Assembly (NCBI GenBank): GCA_012512505.1
Contig: JAAZEB010000247.1
Location: forward strand, 1 to 50,722
Reading direction: 5' to 3'
Source: Armatimonadota bacterium
Lineage (GTDB): Bacteria > Armatimonadota > JAAZEB01
Length of the DNA stretch: 50,722 nucleotides
Shown here in pieces: positions 34,419-43,617 of the stretch (positions within the stretch are counted from its first letter, which is position 1; each line of letters opens with the position of its first letter). The notes under the pieces are model-generated. The model searched no databases. It saw only the letters and a list, made by a program, of their open reading frames with translations, and had not been told where the DNA came from. Both the position numbers and the translations under genes were made by a program.

Positions 34419-35576
34419 ATGAGCTTCGATGCAGAGCGAGCGCACCGCGAGATGCAGGCGCTGGCGTTTCCCCGGCGCTCCGGCAGCCCCGGGGCAGAGC
34501 AAGCTCGCGCGTATCTCCTGGCCCGGTTGCATGAGGCCGGCCTGACTCCCGTCCTCGAACCGTTCACCTTCTCCGGTCGGCTGGTCGAGCGCATTGTGCC
34601 GGCCGTGGTGCTCGCCGTGGCCGGCCTGGTGTTGGCGGCGACGCTTGCCTACTTCGTTTCTCCCGCTGGCTCACTGGCGCTGCTGCTGCTGGGCTTCCTC
34701 GCGGGCCTGCCCGCCACCCGCTGGAGCTACCGCGTGGAGCGCCTCCTCGATTCGGGGGAGCTGCGCCAGTCGGCCAATATTGTCGCGACGCTAACCGACC
34801 CCCCGCACCCCCGCCGGCATGTTCTGCTGATGGCCCACAGCGACTCGAAGTCGCAACGGCTCCCGATCGCGGTGCGAACCGGGGCCGCCCTGGGAGCGCT
34901 GGGGGGCGGCGGTCTCCTGCTGCTGGGCGCGCTGTGGGGCGTGCTCCGCCCGGGGGGGCCGCTGCCTGCCGGGGTGGTCGTTGGCGCGGGGCTGATATCC
35001 ACCCTTGGGCTGGGCGTGCTGGCGCTCAACCCTTCCGGCAATGCCTCGCCGGGAGCGCTGGACAACGCGGCCGGGGTCGGCGTACTTCTGGAGCTGGCGC
35101 GCGCGGTGCCGGCCCTGGGGCTGCAGCAGACGCGGGTGACGCTGGTGATCACCGGTGCCGAAGAGGAGGGCCTGGCCGGCGCGGTGCGCTTCTTTCAGGC
35201 GCATGAGGGCCGCCTCGGACCAGAAGCGGTGCTCATCAACCTGGACAGCCCCGGAGCCGCGCCCGAGGTGACCCTGCTCTCGGTGTTTGGCCTGCCGCCA
35301 ATGGGCGCCGCCCCGGACCTGGTGCGCCTGGCCCGCGCCGCCGCCCGAACCGCGGGCATCCCGGTCCGCACGCTCTGGCTGCCCGCCGGCGCCGGCACCG
35401 ATCACTTCCCGGCGGCGCTGCGCGGCATCGCGGCGGTCACCCTCGCCTCGCTCGGGCCCGCCTTCCGGCGGATCCACACGCCCCTGGACACGCCCGCGGG
35501 CGTGCTGCCGGAAGGACTGGGCAACGCCGGCCGCCTGGTCCTGGCGCTGCTGCGCGCCCTGGACACCGAGGAATAA
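34419..35576 (+). CDS. M28-family peptidase with membrane helices inside the catalytic domain
   Basis: ATG 34419 (GGCGGAGG upstream) gives 385 residues. Ligands of the di-zinc site are His140 and Asp142 (MAHSD), Asp215 (GALDNAAG), Glu248/249 (GAEEEG), Asp276 (NLDSPG) and His353 (RIHTPLD). Before His140 are two helices (58-80, 84-98). Between His140 and Asp215, where normal M28 enzymes have about 12 residues, there are 75, including two more helices (about 155-177 and 184-203). The active site is thus tied to the membrane. It should be an aminopeptidase or acyl-peptide amidase; substrate unknown. It lies 94 bases after the nuclease-like gene. Confidence 0.87.
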   Translation: MSFDAERAHREMQALAFPRRSGSPGAEQARAYLLARLHEAGLTPVLEPFTFSGRLVERIVPAVVLAVAGLVLAATLAYFVSPAGSLALLLLGFLAGLPATRWSYRVERLLDSGELRQSANIVATLTDPPHPRRHVLLMAHSDSKSQRLPIAVRTGAALGALGGGGLLLLGALWGVLRPGGPLPAGVVVGAGLISTLGLGVLALNPSGNASPGALDNAAGVGVLLELARAVPALGLQQTRVTLVITGAEEEGLAGAVRFFQAHEGRLGPEAVLINLDSPGAAPEVTLLSVFGLPPMGAAPDLVRLARAAARTAGIPVRTLWLPAGAGTDHFPAALRGIAAVTLASLGPAFRRIHTPLDTPAGVLPEGLGNAGRLVLALLRALDTEE

Positions 35577-35649
35577 AAGCGGCGAGAACAACGCCTGTTC
35601 CTCAGCAAGTTGAACAAGGAGCCTTTGAGTGAATGCGGAATAGAGAGCT

Positions 35650-36975
35650 ATGCGCACCGGTTGGTTGGCACTGGCATTGGCACTGGCAATCCCGCTCCTG
35701 GGCGGGTGTACGCTCGAGCGGAAGGACCCCCGCAAAGGGATCACCCTGGAGGTGGCCGTCTTTGAGGGGGGCTACGGGATCGGTTGGCATCAGGACGTGG
35801 CTCGCCGCTACGAGAAGCGGCACCCGAACATCCGCGTCAACCTCTGGGGGGATCCTCGGGTCGACGAGAAGCTGAAGCCGCGCATTCTGCGGCGCAACCC
35901 ACCAGACCTGGCAAGCTGCAACCTCCCCGTCTGGAAGCTGATCGTCGCGGGCAAGCTCTACCCTCTCGACGAGGCGCTCGACTCGCCCGCTTACGGCCAG
36001 AAGGCTACCTGGCGCGAGACGCTGGTGCCTGGCGTGCTGGCCTCCTACCAGTATCAGGGGAAGTCGTACGCCATGCCCACCAACCTGGGGGCCTGGGTGT
36101 GCTGGTACGACAAGCGTCAGTTCCGGCAGTACGGTTGGAAGGTGCCCCGCACCTGGGGCGAGTTCACCCGACTGTGCGACCAGATCAAGGCGGATGGCGT
36201 GGCGCCGATCGCCTTCCAGGGGAAGTATCCTTCCTATGCCTGGTCGACGCTGCTCAGTCTCTATCAGCGCCTGGTGCCGTTCGAGAAGTGGTACGAGATG
36301 CAGGACCTGAAGCCGGGCGCCTTCCTGGAGCCGGAGTTCATCCGCGCGGCGCAGCTCCTGCAGGAGATGGGGCAGAAGTACCTTCAGCCGGGCGCGATGG
36401 CGATGACGCACACCGAAAGCCAGCTTGAATGGGTGAACGGGCGCGCGGCGCTCATCTTCTGCGGCCTGTGGCTAAAGAACGAGATGAAGAACGCCATTCC
36501 TGATGGCTTCGAAATGGCCTGCTTCCCGGTGCCGATGATTGAGGGGGGCCGGGGTGATCCCAACGCCATCTACGGCGGTGGCGGCGAGAACATGCTGGTG
36601 ATGGCCGACTCGAAGCACCCGGAAGAGGCGCTCGACTTCCTGAAGTACATGATGAGCCTGGAGTGCTCGCGCACCTACATCCAGCGCCTGGACACCCTCT
36701 CGCCGGTGCAAAACGCGGTGAAGGGGCTGTTGATCTCCCCAGAGCTGCAGAGCGCGGTGGACGTCATCAACAAAAGCACCCGCATGTACTCCGACCGGCT
36801 GAGCGTGCTTTATCTGGAGTTCGCCAAGTCGCCGATGCCGGATGGGCTGGCAGCGCTCCTCAACGGCAAAGTCACCCCGGAGGAGTTCGCGCAGGGGCTG
36901 GAGGCGGCAATCGAGGCGGTGCGCCAGAACCCGGACATCTACAAGCCACCGGCGATGGGAGTGCCGCCCGCGTAG
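35650..36975 (+). CDS. Sugar ABC transporter substrate-binding lipoprotein
   Basis: The 441-residue protein has a lipoprotein signal (ALAIPLLGGC, Cys20), so it is tethered to the membrane. The rest is a family 1 extracellular solute-binding protein, as for maltose or oligosaccharides: EVAVFEGGYGIGWHQDVARRYEKRHPN, YAMPTNLGAWVCWYDKRQFRQYGWKVPRTWGEF, and a Gly-rich GGGGENMLVM hinge region. It starts the importer operon (two permeases follow). Only a weak GAGAG precedes ATG 35650. A hairpin directly after the stop may raise its message over that of the permeases. The sugar bound cannot be read from the sequence. Confidence 0.93.
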   Translation: MRTGWLALALALAIPLLGGCTLERKDPRKGITLEVAVFEGGYGIGWHQDVARRYEKRHPNIRVNLWGDPRVDEKLKPRILRRNPPDLASCNLPVWKLIVAGKLYPLDEALDSPAYGQKATWRETLVPGVLASYQYQGKSYAMPTNLGAWVCWYDKRQFRQYGWKVPRTWGEFTRLCDQIKADGVAPIAFQGKYPSYAWSTLLSLYQRLVPFEKWYEMQDLKPGAFLEPEFIRAAQLLQEMGQKYLQPGAMAMTHTESQLEWVNGRAALIFCGLWLKNEMKNAIPDGFEMACFPVPMIEGGRGDPNAIYGGGGENMLVMADSKHPEEALDFLKYMMSLECSRTYIQRLDTLSPVQNAVKGLLISPELQSAVDVINKSTRMYSDRLSVLYLEFAKSPMPDGLAALLNGKVTPEEFAQGLEAAIEAVRQNPDIYKPPAMGVPPA

Positions 36976-36978
36976 CAC

Positions 36979-37003
36979 GCGGTGGCATACGTTGCCACAC
37001 CGC
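36979..37003 (+). terminator. Intercistronic hairpin after the binding-protein gene
   Basis: GCGGTG (36979-36984) pairs with CACCGC (36998-37003), and GCA with TGC inside it, starting four bases after the stop. Such a hairpin is common between a binding protein and its permeases and would lower downstream expression. Confidence 0.55.
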
Positions 37004-37152
37004 CCGGCCCCGGACGCGCGCCGAACGTAGTGTCTCCTGAGGCAGGGAGCGCGCCTGTGCGCCGCTTGCTGTCTTCTGCCGCGCGCTGGTTGCCGGCACA
37101 CGGCACTCGTTCGGCCAACAGGCGCTACGAACCGCAAACCGCATAGGTGAGT

Positions 37153-38034
37153 ATGAAACGCAAGGAACAGAAGACGTTCATCGCCGCCTTTCTGCTGCCG
37201 CCGCTGCTGCTGTACGCTCTCTTCGTGCTGTGGCCGGCAGTCAACGCCTTCCGCTACAGCCTGACGCGGTGGGATGGCCTCGGCAGCGCCACCTGGGTGG
37301 GGCTCTACAACTTCCGCAACATCCTGGCGCGCAGCTCTGAGTTCATGCCGGCGCTGGAACACAACGTCTTCCTGATGGTGGTGCCGGGCATCATCACGCT
37401 CTCGCTGGCGCTCTTCTTCGCCTACGTGATCCACCAGCGCATCCGTGGGGCACGCCTCTTCCGCATCGCCTTCTTCTTCCCAAACATCATCAGCTCCGTC
37501 GCCGTTGCCCTGCTCTGGGTGCTGATCTACAGTGCCTCCGATGTCGGCTTGCTGAACAACCTGCTGCGCCTCATCAACCCGAAGCACGAGATGATCGCCT
37601 TCGCCGAGAGCAGCCGCCTGCTGTGGGCCCTGGTGCCGATGATCGTTTGGAGCGGCACCGGCTTCTACATGGTCCTCTTCCTGGCGGCGATGGAGAACAT
37701 CCCCGACTCCTTCTACGAGGCGGCGCGGCTGGACGGGGCCGGCTCGTTTGCCCTCTTCCGCAAAGTCACCCTCCCGCTGATGTGGGACGTGCTCACCACC
37801 GGCATCATCTTCCTGGTCATCGGCGGCCTGAAGATCTTCGATGTGATCTGGGTGATGGAGAACGGCCGGCCGACGACCACCACCCACACGATGGCGACGC
37901 TGATGTACTCCAAGGTGTTTGAGGAATACAACATCGGCTATGGCACGGCCATCGCCGTGCTTCTGTTCATTCTGGTGCTGCTGGCCACGATGGTCAGCTT
38001 CCGGCTCCTGCGTCGTGAGAGGCTGGAATACTGA
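37153..38034 (+). CDS. Sugar ABC transporter permease, MalF/UgpA type
   Basis: The 293-residue protein has six membrane helices and the BPD_transp_1 signature, the EAA loop (YEAARLDGAGSFALFRKVTLPLM, about 195-217), that docks on the ATPase. ATG 37153 is chosen; GTG 37147 adds two residues and lacks a ribosome-binding site. AGGTGA is close to the start. It is the first of two permeases; its stop and the next start overlap (TGATG). With its partner it forms the channel for the sugar delivered by the lipoprotein. No ATPase gene is in the operon, so a shared MsmK-like ATPase elsewhere is probably used. Confidence 0.94.
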   Translation: MKRKEQKTFIAAFLLPPLLLYALFVLWPAVNAFRYSLTRWDGLGSATWVGLYNFRNILARSSEFMPALEHNVFLMVVPGIITLSLALFFAYVIHQRIRGARLFRIAFFFPNIISSVAVALLWVLIYSASDVGLLNNLLRLINPKHEMIAFAESSRLLWALVPMIVWSGTGFYMVLFLAAMENIPDSFYEAARLDGAGSFALFRKVTLPLMWDVLTTGIIFLVIGGLKIFDVIWVMENGRPTTTTHTMATLMYSKVFEEYNIGYGTAIAVLLFILVLLATMVSFRLLRRERLEY

Positions 38035-38969
38035 TGCAGCGCATGCTTGGGGGCGCGGGCTCCGGCCTGAAGTACGCCATCCTGGTCCTCTATCTGCTGG
38101 CCGTCGTCTTTCCGATGGTGTGGGTGCTCTACACCAGCGCGAAAAGCACCCAGGAGATCTACCAGAACCCGTTCGGGCTGCCGGCCGCCGTCACCGCGCC
38201 GAGCGCCAAAACGCTCGAAACGCCGATTGAGAACTTCGAGAAGGCGTGGGTGGGCAGCCACTTCAGCAGCTACTTCGTCAACAGCGTGAAGCTGGTGTCG
38301 ATCAGCCTGGTGCTGATTCTGCTGCTGGGGGCGATGGCCGCCTACGTGTTGGCGCGTTTCGAGTTCCGGGGGAAGGGGCTGGTCTACTACCTCTTCCTCA
38401 GCGGGCTGCTAATCCCAATGCAGCTCATCCTCATCCCGCTCTTCTTCCAGTTCTCCGACATGGGCGAGGCCCTCACCCGCCTGCTCGGGCCGATCACGGA
38501 GCGCCTGGGCCTGGGCTACCTCACCGTCTCGCTGCACGACTCGCACCCGGGCCTGATCCTGATCTACGTGGCCGCCAGCCTGCCGTTCACCGTCTTCGTG
38601 CTCACCTCGTTCTTCCGCACCCTGCCTGGCGAGCTGCGCGAGGCCGCGATGATCGACGGCGCCAGCGAGTACCGCATCTTCTTCTCGGTGATGATGCCGC
38701 TGGGCAAGCCCGGCCTGGTCACGGTGGCGATCTTCAACTTCCTCGGCCTGTGGAACGAATACCTGTTCGGGTTGGTGTTCCTGAACAGCGACCATCTGAA
38801 GACGCTGCCTCTCGGCCTGGCAAGCATCAGCATGCAGGCGCAGTATAAGAGCGACTTCGGGCTGCTGTTCGCCGGCCTGGTGATCGCCATGGTGCCAACG
38901 CTGCTGGTCTACATGTTCCTCCAGGAGCGCCTCACCAAGGGGATCACTGTCGGCGCCCTCAAGGGATAG
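38034..38969 (+). CDS. Sugar ABC transporter permease, MalG type
   Basis: The 311-residue protein has six membrane helices, with a longer first periplasmic loop (60-85). The EAA loop reads REAAMIDGASEYRIFFSVMMPLGKP. Its ATG overlaps the stop of the first permease by one base, so the two are translated together. Together they complete a heterodimeric channel. The DUF6259 gene begins 29 bases after its stop, which makes one transport-plus-hydrolase operon likely. Confidence 0.94.
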   Translation: MQRMLGGAGSGLKYAILVLYLLAVVFPMVWVLYTSAKSTQEIYQNPFGLPAAVTAPSAKTLETPIENFEKAWVGSHFSSYFVNSVKLVSISLVLILLLGAMAAYVLARFEFRGKGLVYYLFLSGLLIPMQLILIPLFFQFSDMGEALTRLLGPITERLGLGYLTVSLHDSHPGLILIYVAASLPFTVFVLTSFFRTLPGELREAAMIDGASEYRIFFSVMMPLGKPGLVTVAIFNFLGLWNEYLFGLVFLNSDHLKTLPLGLASISMQAQYKSDFGLLFAGLVIAMVPTLLVYMFLQERLTKGITVGALKG

Positions 38970-38998
38970 GCACGGGGGGCCGACCGAGGGGCAGGGCC

Positions 38999-41212
38999 AT
39001 GAGGCGGTCAGCAACCCAACGCAACCGTTCCAGCGGCCGGCCAAACGCCCGGCATGGAAGGCGCTGGCTGCCGGCGGCAGCGACGCTGCTGGCCGCGGCT
39101 GCCGCGGCATCGCCAGGCCAGGGAGCGCCGCCGATGCAGGTCCTCTCCCGCGACACAAGCGTCCGCTTCACGCAGCAGGACGGGCGCGTGCTGCTGTTCG
39201 GTCTTGCCGACCGCGCCCGGCAGCGCGAGTTCGTGCCAGTCCCCTACCCCACCGGCGGCCTCTGGCGCGTGGAGCTGCGCCCACCGAACGGCGACGAGGG
39301 GCAGGCCGTGGTGCTGGACGCGAGCCAGCATCCACCGGCGCGCATCGAAACGCCGCGAGGGAAGCAGCGAGTGCGGATCCTCTGGCGCGGCCTGGCCGTT
39401 GGGTCTGAGCCCGACGCCCTCGACGTGGCGGTGACGATCTCGGCCGTGCCCCGATCCTCCCTCACGGACTGGCGCATCGCGGTGCGGAGCCGCTCGCGGC
39501 GCCTGGGGCTGTGGCAGGTGCACTTCCCGCGCCTGCAGGGCCTGGTCGTCGGCAAGGAAGGGCAGGCGGCCACGCCGATGGGCTTCGGCCTGGTGCAGGC
39601 CGACCCAGTCCACGACCCCCACTTCGGGTTCAGCGGCACCTACCCGCACTGCCTCTACTCGATGCAGTTCGCCTCGCTCTCCGAGGCTGGCTCCTGCCTC
39701 TACCTGGCCACCCACGATCCTCACGCCTGCGTGAAGCAGATGCGCTTCGAGCGCCTGCCAGAAGGCGAGGGCCTCTCCTACGAGGTGATCCAGCTTCCCG
39801 AAGACATGGGGGTGCCTGGGCGGAGCTACACCCAGCCGTATCCCTGCGTGGTGGGCACCCTGCCGGGCGACTGGGTGGATGCCGCCAAGGCCTACCGGCG
39901 CTGGGTGCTGGCCGAATCCGACTGGATGCGCGGGAAGAAGCCGCTGGCCCAGCGCCGTGACCTGCCCGACTGGCTGAAGCGCCTCCCCTACTGGGTCGGC
40001 TTCCATGGGATGACCGACGAGGGGATGGAGAAGATCGAGTCGCTTCTGCGCGCGATTGGCGTGCCGGCCGGCGTGCACCTCTACCACTGGCACCAGATCG
40101 CTTTCGACACCCGCTACCCCGACTTCTGGCCGCCCTTCGACCAGTCGTTCCGCTACGTGCGGCGGCTGCAGGAGCTGGGCGCCCGCGCGATGCCCTATAT
40201 CAACTGCCACTTGATGGACAAGCTGGCGGAATCCTGGCAGGCCGACCAGGCGTGGCGCTACGCCGCGCAGCTTCCGGGCGGGGGCTTCAGCGAGGAGCAG
40301 TGGGCCGCCGGCGACGCCGCGCAGCTCGTGGCGATGTGCCCGGCCACCGACTACTGGCAGCGCAAGTTCGATGCCCTGGTCGTGCAGCTCGTGCGCGATC
40401 TGGGCGCCGACGGCATCTACTGCGACCAGGTGGCGTGCGTCGGGCCAACGCTCTGCTTCAACCCGGCGCACGGCCACCCGTTGGGCGGCGGGAACCACTG
40501 GGTAAAGGGACACGCCCGGCAGATCGCCAACATCCGGCGGGCAGCGGCCACCGTGAAGAAAGACGTGTTCCTCACCACCGAGAGCGCCGCGGAGCCATAC
40601 GACTTCGATGCCTTCCTCCGCTGCAACGAGGGCGCACCCTTCCTGACGCCGATCTGGCAGATGGTCTACTCCGGCTACCGGCTGAGCTTCGGGTTCTACT
40701 TCTACGAGCCGCGCGAGTGGCTGGTGAAGCTGGCCACGCAGTACCTGTGGGGGGTGCAGATCGGCTGGGCCGGCCAGCACGCCCCGGAGGAGATGCCCGA
40801 GATCTTCGCCTTCGAGCGGGAGGTGGCGCGCGCTCGCGCCGCCGGCAGCGACTACCTGGCCCTCGGCGAGATGCTGCGCCCGCCCGTCCTCTCCGGCAGC
40901 AGCGCGCGGGTGAAGACGACCTGGCGCAACTTCGCCAGTGAGATCCCGATCGACTGGCCGGCCGTGCAGGGGAGCCTCTGGCGCGCGCCGGACGGCTCCC
41001 TCGGCCTCGCGCTGGTGAACCTCGACGCCGCAGCCCAGACGGTCACGTTCCAGGTGCCCCGGTCGGCAGGCCGCCTGGGCACGGGTTCCGTGAAGCTGCG
41101 AGCGATCTACCCCGCCGGCCTCTTCCCCGACAGAGCACTGAGCGGCAGCGTGCTGACCCAGGCCATCACGCTGCCGCCCCACTCCGCCGCGATGCTCTCG
41201 CTAAGCGAGTAA
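38999..41212 (+). CDS. Secreted DUF6259 protein, glycosidase-like
   Basis: The 737-residue protein starts at ATG 38999 with a long basic N-region and a signal peptide (LPAAATLLAAAAAASPGQG, to about 42). A beta-rich N-terminal domain (45-270) precedes a TIM-barrel-like domain (330-620). WVLAESDWMRGKKPL, LYHWHQ, and GARAMPYINCHL resemble the DUF6259 family. Asp476 in GIYCDQVA and Glu528 in FLTTESAAEPY are candidate catalytic residues, 52 apart. A C-terminal beta domain (650-737) follows. The gene directly follows the sugar permeases, so the protein probably cuts the polymer whose products they import. It is similar in layout to the protein at 1-3303. Confidence 0.9.
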   Translation: MRRSATQRNRSSGRPNARHGRRWLPAAATLLAAAAAASPGQGAPPMQVLSRDTSVRFTQQDGRVLLFGLADRARQREFVPVPYPTGGLWRVELRPPNGDEGQAVVLDASQHPPARIETPRGKQRVRILWRGLAVGSEPDALDVAVTISAVPRSSLTDWRIAVRSRSRRLGLWQVHFPRLQGLVVGKEGQAATPMGFGLVQADPVHDPHFGFSGTYPHCLYSMQFASLSEAGSCLYLATHDPHACVKQMRFERLPEGEGLSYEVIQLPEDMGVPGRSYTQPYPCVVGTLPGDWVDAAKAYRRWVLAESDWMRGKKPLAQRRDLPDWLKRLPYWVGFHGMTDEGMEKIESLLRAIGVPAGVHLYHWHQIAFDTRYPDFWPPFDQSFRYVRRLQELGARAMPYINCHLMDKLAESWQADQAWRYAAQLPGGGFSEEQWAAGDAAQLVAMCPATDYWQRKFDALVVQLVRDLGADGIYCDQVACVGPTLCFNPAHGHPLGGGNHWVKGHARQIANIRRAAATVKKDVFLTTESAAEPYDFDAFLRCNEGAPFLTPIWQMVYSGYRLSFGFYFYEPREWLVKLATQYLWGVQIGWAGQHAPEEMPEIFAFEREVARARAAGSDYLALGEMLRPPVLSGSSARVKTTWRNFASEIPIDWPAVQGSLWRAPDGSLGLALVNLDAAAQTVTFQVPRSAGRLGTGSVKLRAIYPAGLFPDRALSGSVLTQAITLPPHSAAMLSLSE

Positions 41213-41229
41213 GCCCCGCATCCGGGCCG

Positions 41230-41955
41230 TCAGGGGTTGATGAACCAGTTCTCCGGCTTCGACTGCCTGATCCACTTCGCATGCCCGTCGCAGAAGGCGG
41301 CGTTGAAGCCTCCCGAGTGCTTCTTGCCCACCCACCCGGACGGCTGGTCATTGGAGCAGTCACTGGGCGTCGGGTGGGCATCCGTGTGCTCGGGAGCCCA
41401 GATCTCGCCAAAGATCGTGGCCCCGGTGCGGCAGTAACCGGCGTCGAAGACGGCGATCACCTCGGCCGGCTTCTGGATCTGGGACAGGGAAACGCCCGGG
41501 TTCCCCCAGTTGTTCACGAACGGCGGGTTTTTGGTGCCCGCGTAGCCGGGCCAGGTGCCGACGACGCAGTTGGCGAGGTAGTCCTTTGACAGCACTGGCG
41601 GGTACTGCGCCGGCAGCCCCTCTCGCTTATAGGTGTAGGCGCCGTGGGGTCCGGAGCTGGGGCACTGAAGGAACTTGTAGTTCTTCACATAGGGCTGGAT
41701 GTCATCGGCCCACCAGGTAAGGTATACCTGCGTGGTGGGCGAGTGATAGCTGTAGTTGTACGGCAGGATCTCGTCGTAGTCCTGCGCGTACATGGTAATC
41801 CCCATGCCGATCTGCTTCAGGTTGCTAAGACAGTTTGCCTTGCGGGCGTTCTCCCGGGCGCGCGCGAACACCGGAAAGAGGATCGCTGCCAGGATGGCGA
41901 TAATCGCGATTACGACCAGAAGCTCGATCAGGGTGAATCCACGCCGACACTTCAT
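41230..41955 (-). CDS. DUF1559 (H-X9-DG) pilin-like protein
   Basis: ATG 41955 follows GAAAGGATAGG and gives 241 residues. The N-terminus is a type IV pilin prepilin site and helix ([19 protein letters not shown]), cut after the Gly and methylated at Phe by a prepilin peptidase. [18 protein letters not shown] follows. The C-terminal DUF1559 domain ends with the H-X9-DG motif ([14 protein letters not shown]). Such proteins are numerous in Planctomycetota and Armatimonadota, are secreted by a type II-like system, and may build surface fibres. The gene is convergent with the DUF6259 gene (17 bases between). Its promoter carries three 11-bp repeats. Confidence 0.95.
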   Translation of the reverse strand: MKCRRGFTLIELLVVIAIIAILAAILFPVFARARENARKANCLSNLKQIGMGITMYAQDYDEILPYNYSYHSPTTQVYLTWWADDIQPYVKNYKFLQCPSSGPHGAYTYKREGLPAQYPPVLSKDYLANCVVGTWPGYAGTKNPPFVNNWGNPGVSLSQIQKPAEVIAVFDAGYCRTGATIFGEIWAPEHTDAHPTPSDCSNDQPSGWVGKKHSGGFNAAFCDGHAKWIRQSKPENWFINP

Positions 41956-42036
41956 CGTACCTATCCTTTCCGTGCGCAACCAGCCCGACCGCCGCTGGAA
42001 CACACGGAACCGCGACAGCGGGCCTCACAGATGCAC

Positions 42037-42081
42037 AGTATAGCCGCGCAGCATTAGAAATCGGTTAGAAGTTCATTAGAA
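42037..42081 (-). promoter_or_regulatory. Pilin gene promoter with three 11-bp direct repeats
   Basis: On the minus strand the repeats TTCTAATGAAC (42081-42071), TTCTAACCGAT (42070-42060) and TTCTAATGCTG (42059-42049) are in tandem. The -10 box TATACT (42042-42037) lies six bases later, and no -35 box is present. The layout fits activation by an OmpR/PhoB-family regulator. A CATTAGA/TCTAATG palindrome (42074-42091) overlaps the first repeat and the stop of the next gene. Confidence 0.65.
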
Positions 42082-42085
42082 TGCT

Positions 42086-43366
42086 CTAATGTTCACACTG
42101 TTCCCATTCACGCAGGCAGGCAGGCGGCCAGTGAGAGCGGTAGTACTGGGTGCCAAGGCGGTCTAGGTGCTCGGTGAGGAAGAAGAACCCGCCGCAGCGC
42201 CAGTAGTTGCCGGCCTCTAGGTGGGCCAGGATAGCGCGCTGCAGGCTCGTTTGGCGCGGGGCGGTTGCCAGGTCGAGGGGATTGCGCAGGAAGATGAACC
42301 ACAGGCCGTCGTGGCGACCAGAAGCCACCGGGTAGAGATAGAGCTCGCGCTGGTGTTTCACCAGGTTGGCCTCGGGCCCCAGAATCTCTTCCAACTGCGT
42401 ATTGTAGAGCCACGACCAGCAGACAATCGCCTGGAACGGCTGGTCCGGGAAGTAGCGGCGGAAGAACTCCGTGCCCCGGCGCAGCGAGTCGGTGCAGCGC
42501 TCCGGGGTCATCCCGCCCCCGGCGGGGATGTGCATGTCGAGGACCAAGTCGCCCTTCTTCAGCACGCACTCCCACTCGGCCAGGGGCAAGCGCACCCGCC
42601 GCCGCTCCGCCATACCCCGGGGGCAGATCGGGTAGCCAATGACGGCATCCTCCTCGTGCTCCAGGGTGGCCGTCCAGCCTTCGGGGCAGGGGGGCTTGCC
42701 GCCGGTGCCATCGACGTAGCCCTCGCGGTCGAAGCGGGTGCCGGCGAGCGCCAGCGCCACCACCGCCCCGGTCTCGCGGTGGCGGTAGGCTTCCACGCCC
42801 CCCCAGTAGGGCTCGATCTTATACTCGAAGCGGCCGATGCGAAAGAGGCGGCCGGCCGGGTAGTAGCGCATCCAAGAAAGCGTGTTGGGAGTGACGCCGA
42901 GGCGGCCGCCACTCTGCCGGTGGTAGTTGCCGGCCACGCAGGCCACCTGGGAGAGCGTCTCACGGGTCACTTCCTCGGGCACGCCCAGGTGCTGATGCAG
43001 CGCGCGCACGCGCGGCACCATCCCCATGGTGATCAGCAGGTAGAGGACACAGGCAGACTCGCCCAGGACGCCTTCGAGGAGGGGTGCGCTCCCCGGCCAC
43101 TGATCGTGCTCGTAGAGGAGGCGGTAGCAGTGCCAGGCAAAGCAGCGTAGCGCCGGGTCGTCCGCCGCCCGCCGCGCCACGGCCAGTAGCTCCGGCTCGG
43201 TGGCCGGGTCAAGCCCGCACCAGTCGCGGCCCGCGCGCACCTGCTCCGGCTCCAGGAAGAAGGGAATGCGCTCTCCCAACCGCGCCAGGGAATCCTCCCA
43301 ATGCGGGCGGAAGGCCTCTTCCGCCTCCGGGATCTCCAGTCGGGCCAGGACCTCTTCCAGACGCAT
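42086..43366 (-). CDS. GNAT-like acyltransferase-domain protein
   Basis: ATG 43366 follows AGGAGGAG and gives 426 residues. The layout fits proteins with a GNAT acyltransferase N-terminal domain (about 10-120) followed by a GNAT-like C-terminal domain (120-300; VALALAGTRF, VIGYPICPRGMAERRRVRL), and then an unassigned region (DMHIPAGGGMTPERCTDSLRR, FQAIVCWSWLYNTQLEEILG). Members of this group occur in Firmicutes and soil bacteria, and the acceptor is unknown. No signal peptide, so cytoplasmic. It ends in the operator region of the pilin gene. It is divergent from manA, with 251 bases between their starts. Confidence 0.8.
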   Translation of the reverse strand: MRLEEVLARLEIPEAEEAFRPHWEDSLARLGERIPFFLEPEQVRAGRDWCGLDPATEPELLAVARRAADDPALRCFAWHCYRLLYEHDQWPGSAPLLEGVLGESACVLYLLITMGMVPRVRALHQHLGVPEEVTRETLSQVACVAGNYHRQSGGRLGVTPNTLSWMRYYPAGRLFRIGRFEYKIEPYWGGVEAYRHRETGAVVALALAGTRFDREGYVDGTGGKPPCPEGWTATLEHEEDAVIGYPICPRGMAERRRVRLPLAEWECVLKKGDLVLDMHIPAGGGMTPERCTDSLRRGTEFFRRYFPDQPFQAIVCWSWLYNTQLEEILGPEANLVKHQRELYLYPVASGRHDGLWFIFLRNPLDLATAPRQTSLQRAILAHLEAGNYWRCGGFFFLTEHLDRLGTQYYRSHWPPACLREWEQCEH

Positions 43367-43617
43367 GGCGTGCTCCTCCTCTTCTGAATGGCCGGCAGGG
43401 CCGGCACGTCGAGAGGATACGCCGCCGGTGGGCAGCACACCTGCCGCGCGGCGGAGCCCGCGCGCCCGCGGGTAGCCGTTTGGGTAGCCCTCGGAAGAGC
43501 CGTCAGGGTAGCCGCAAACGGCGCCCCCGTGGACCGGGCGTTCGCTTAGGAGGAGCGGTGGGCGAGGAGGGCCAAAGTGGGGTATACTGACAGCAATACG
43601 CCGTAAGAAAGAGAGTG

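Noticed and set aside
39008-41182. Very long open frame on the minus strand opposite the DUF6259 gene
   Set aside because: It is the antisense of a GC-rich gene; its translation is low-complexity and lacks any family features.
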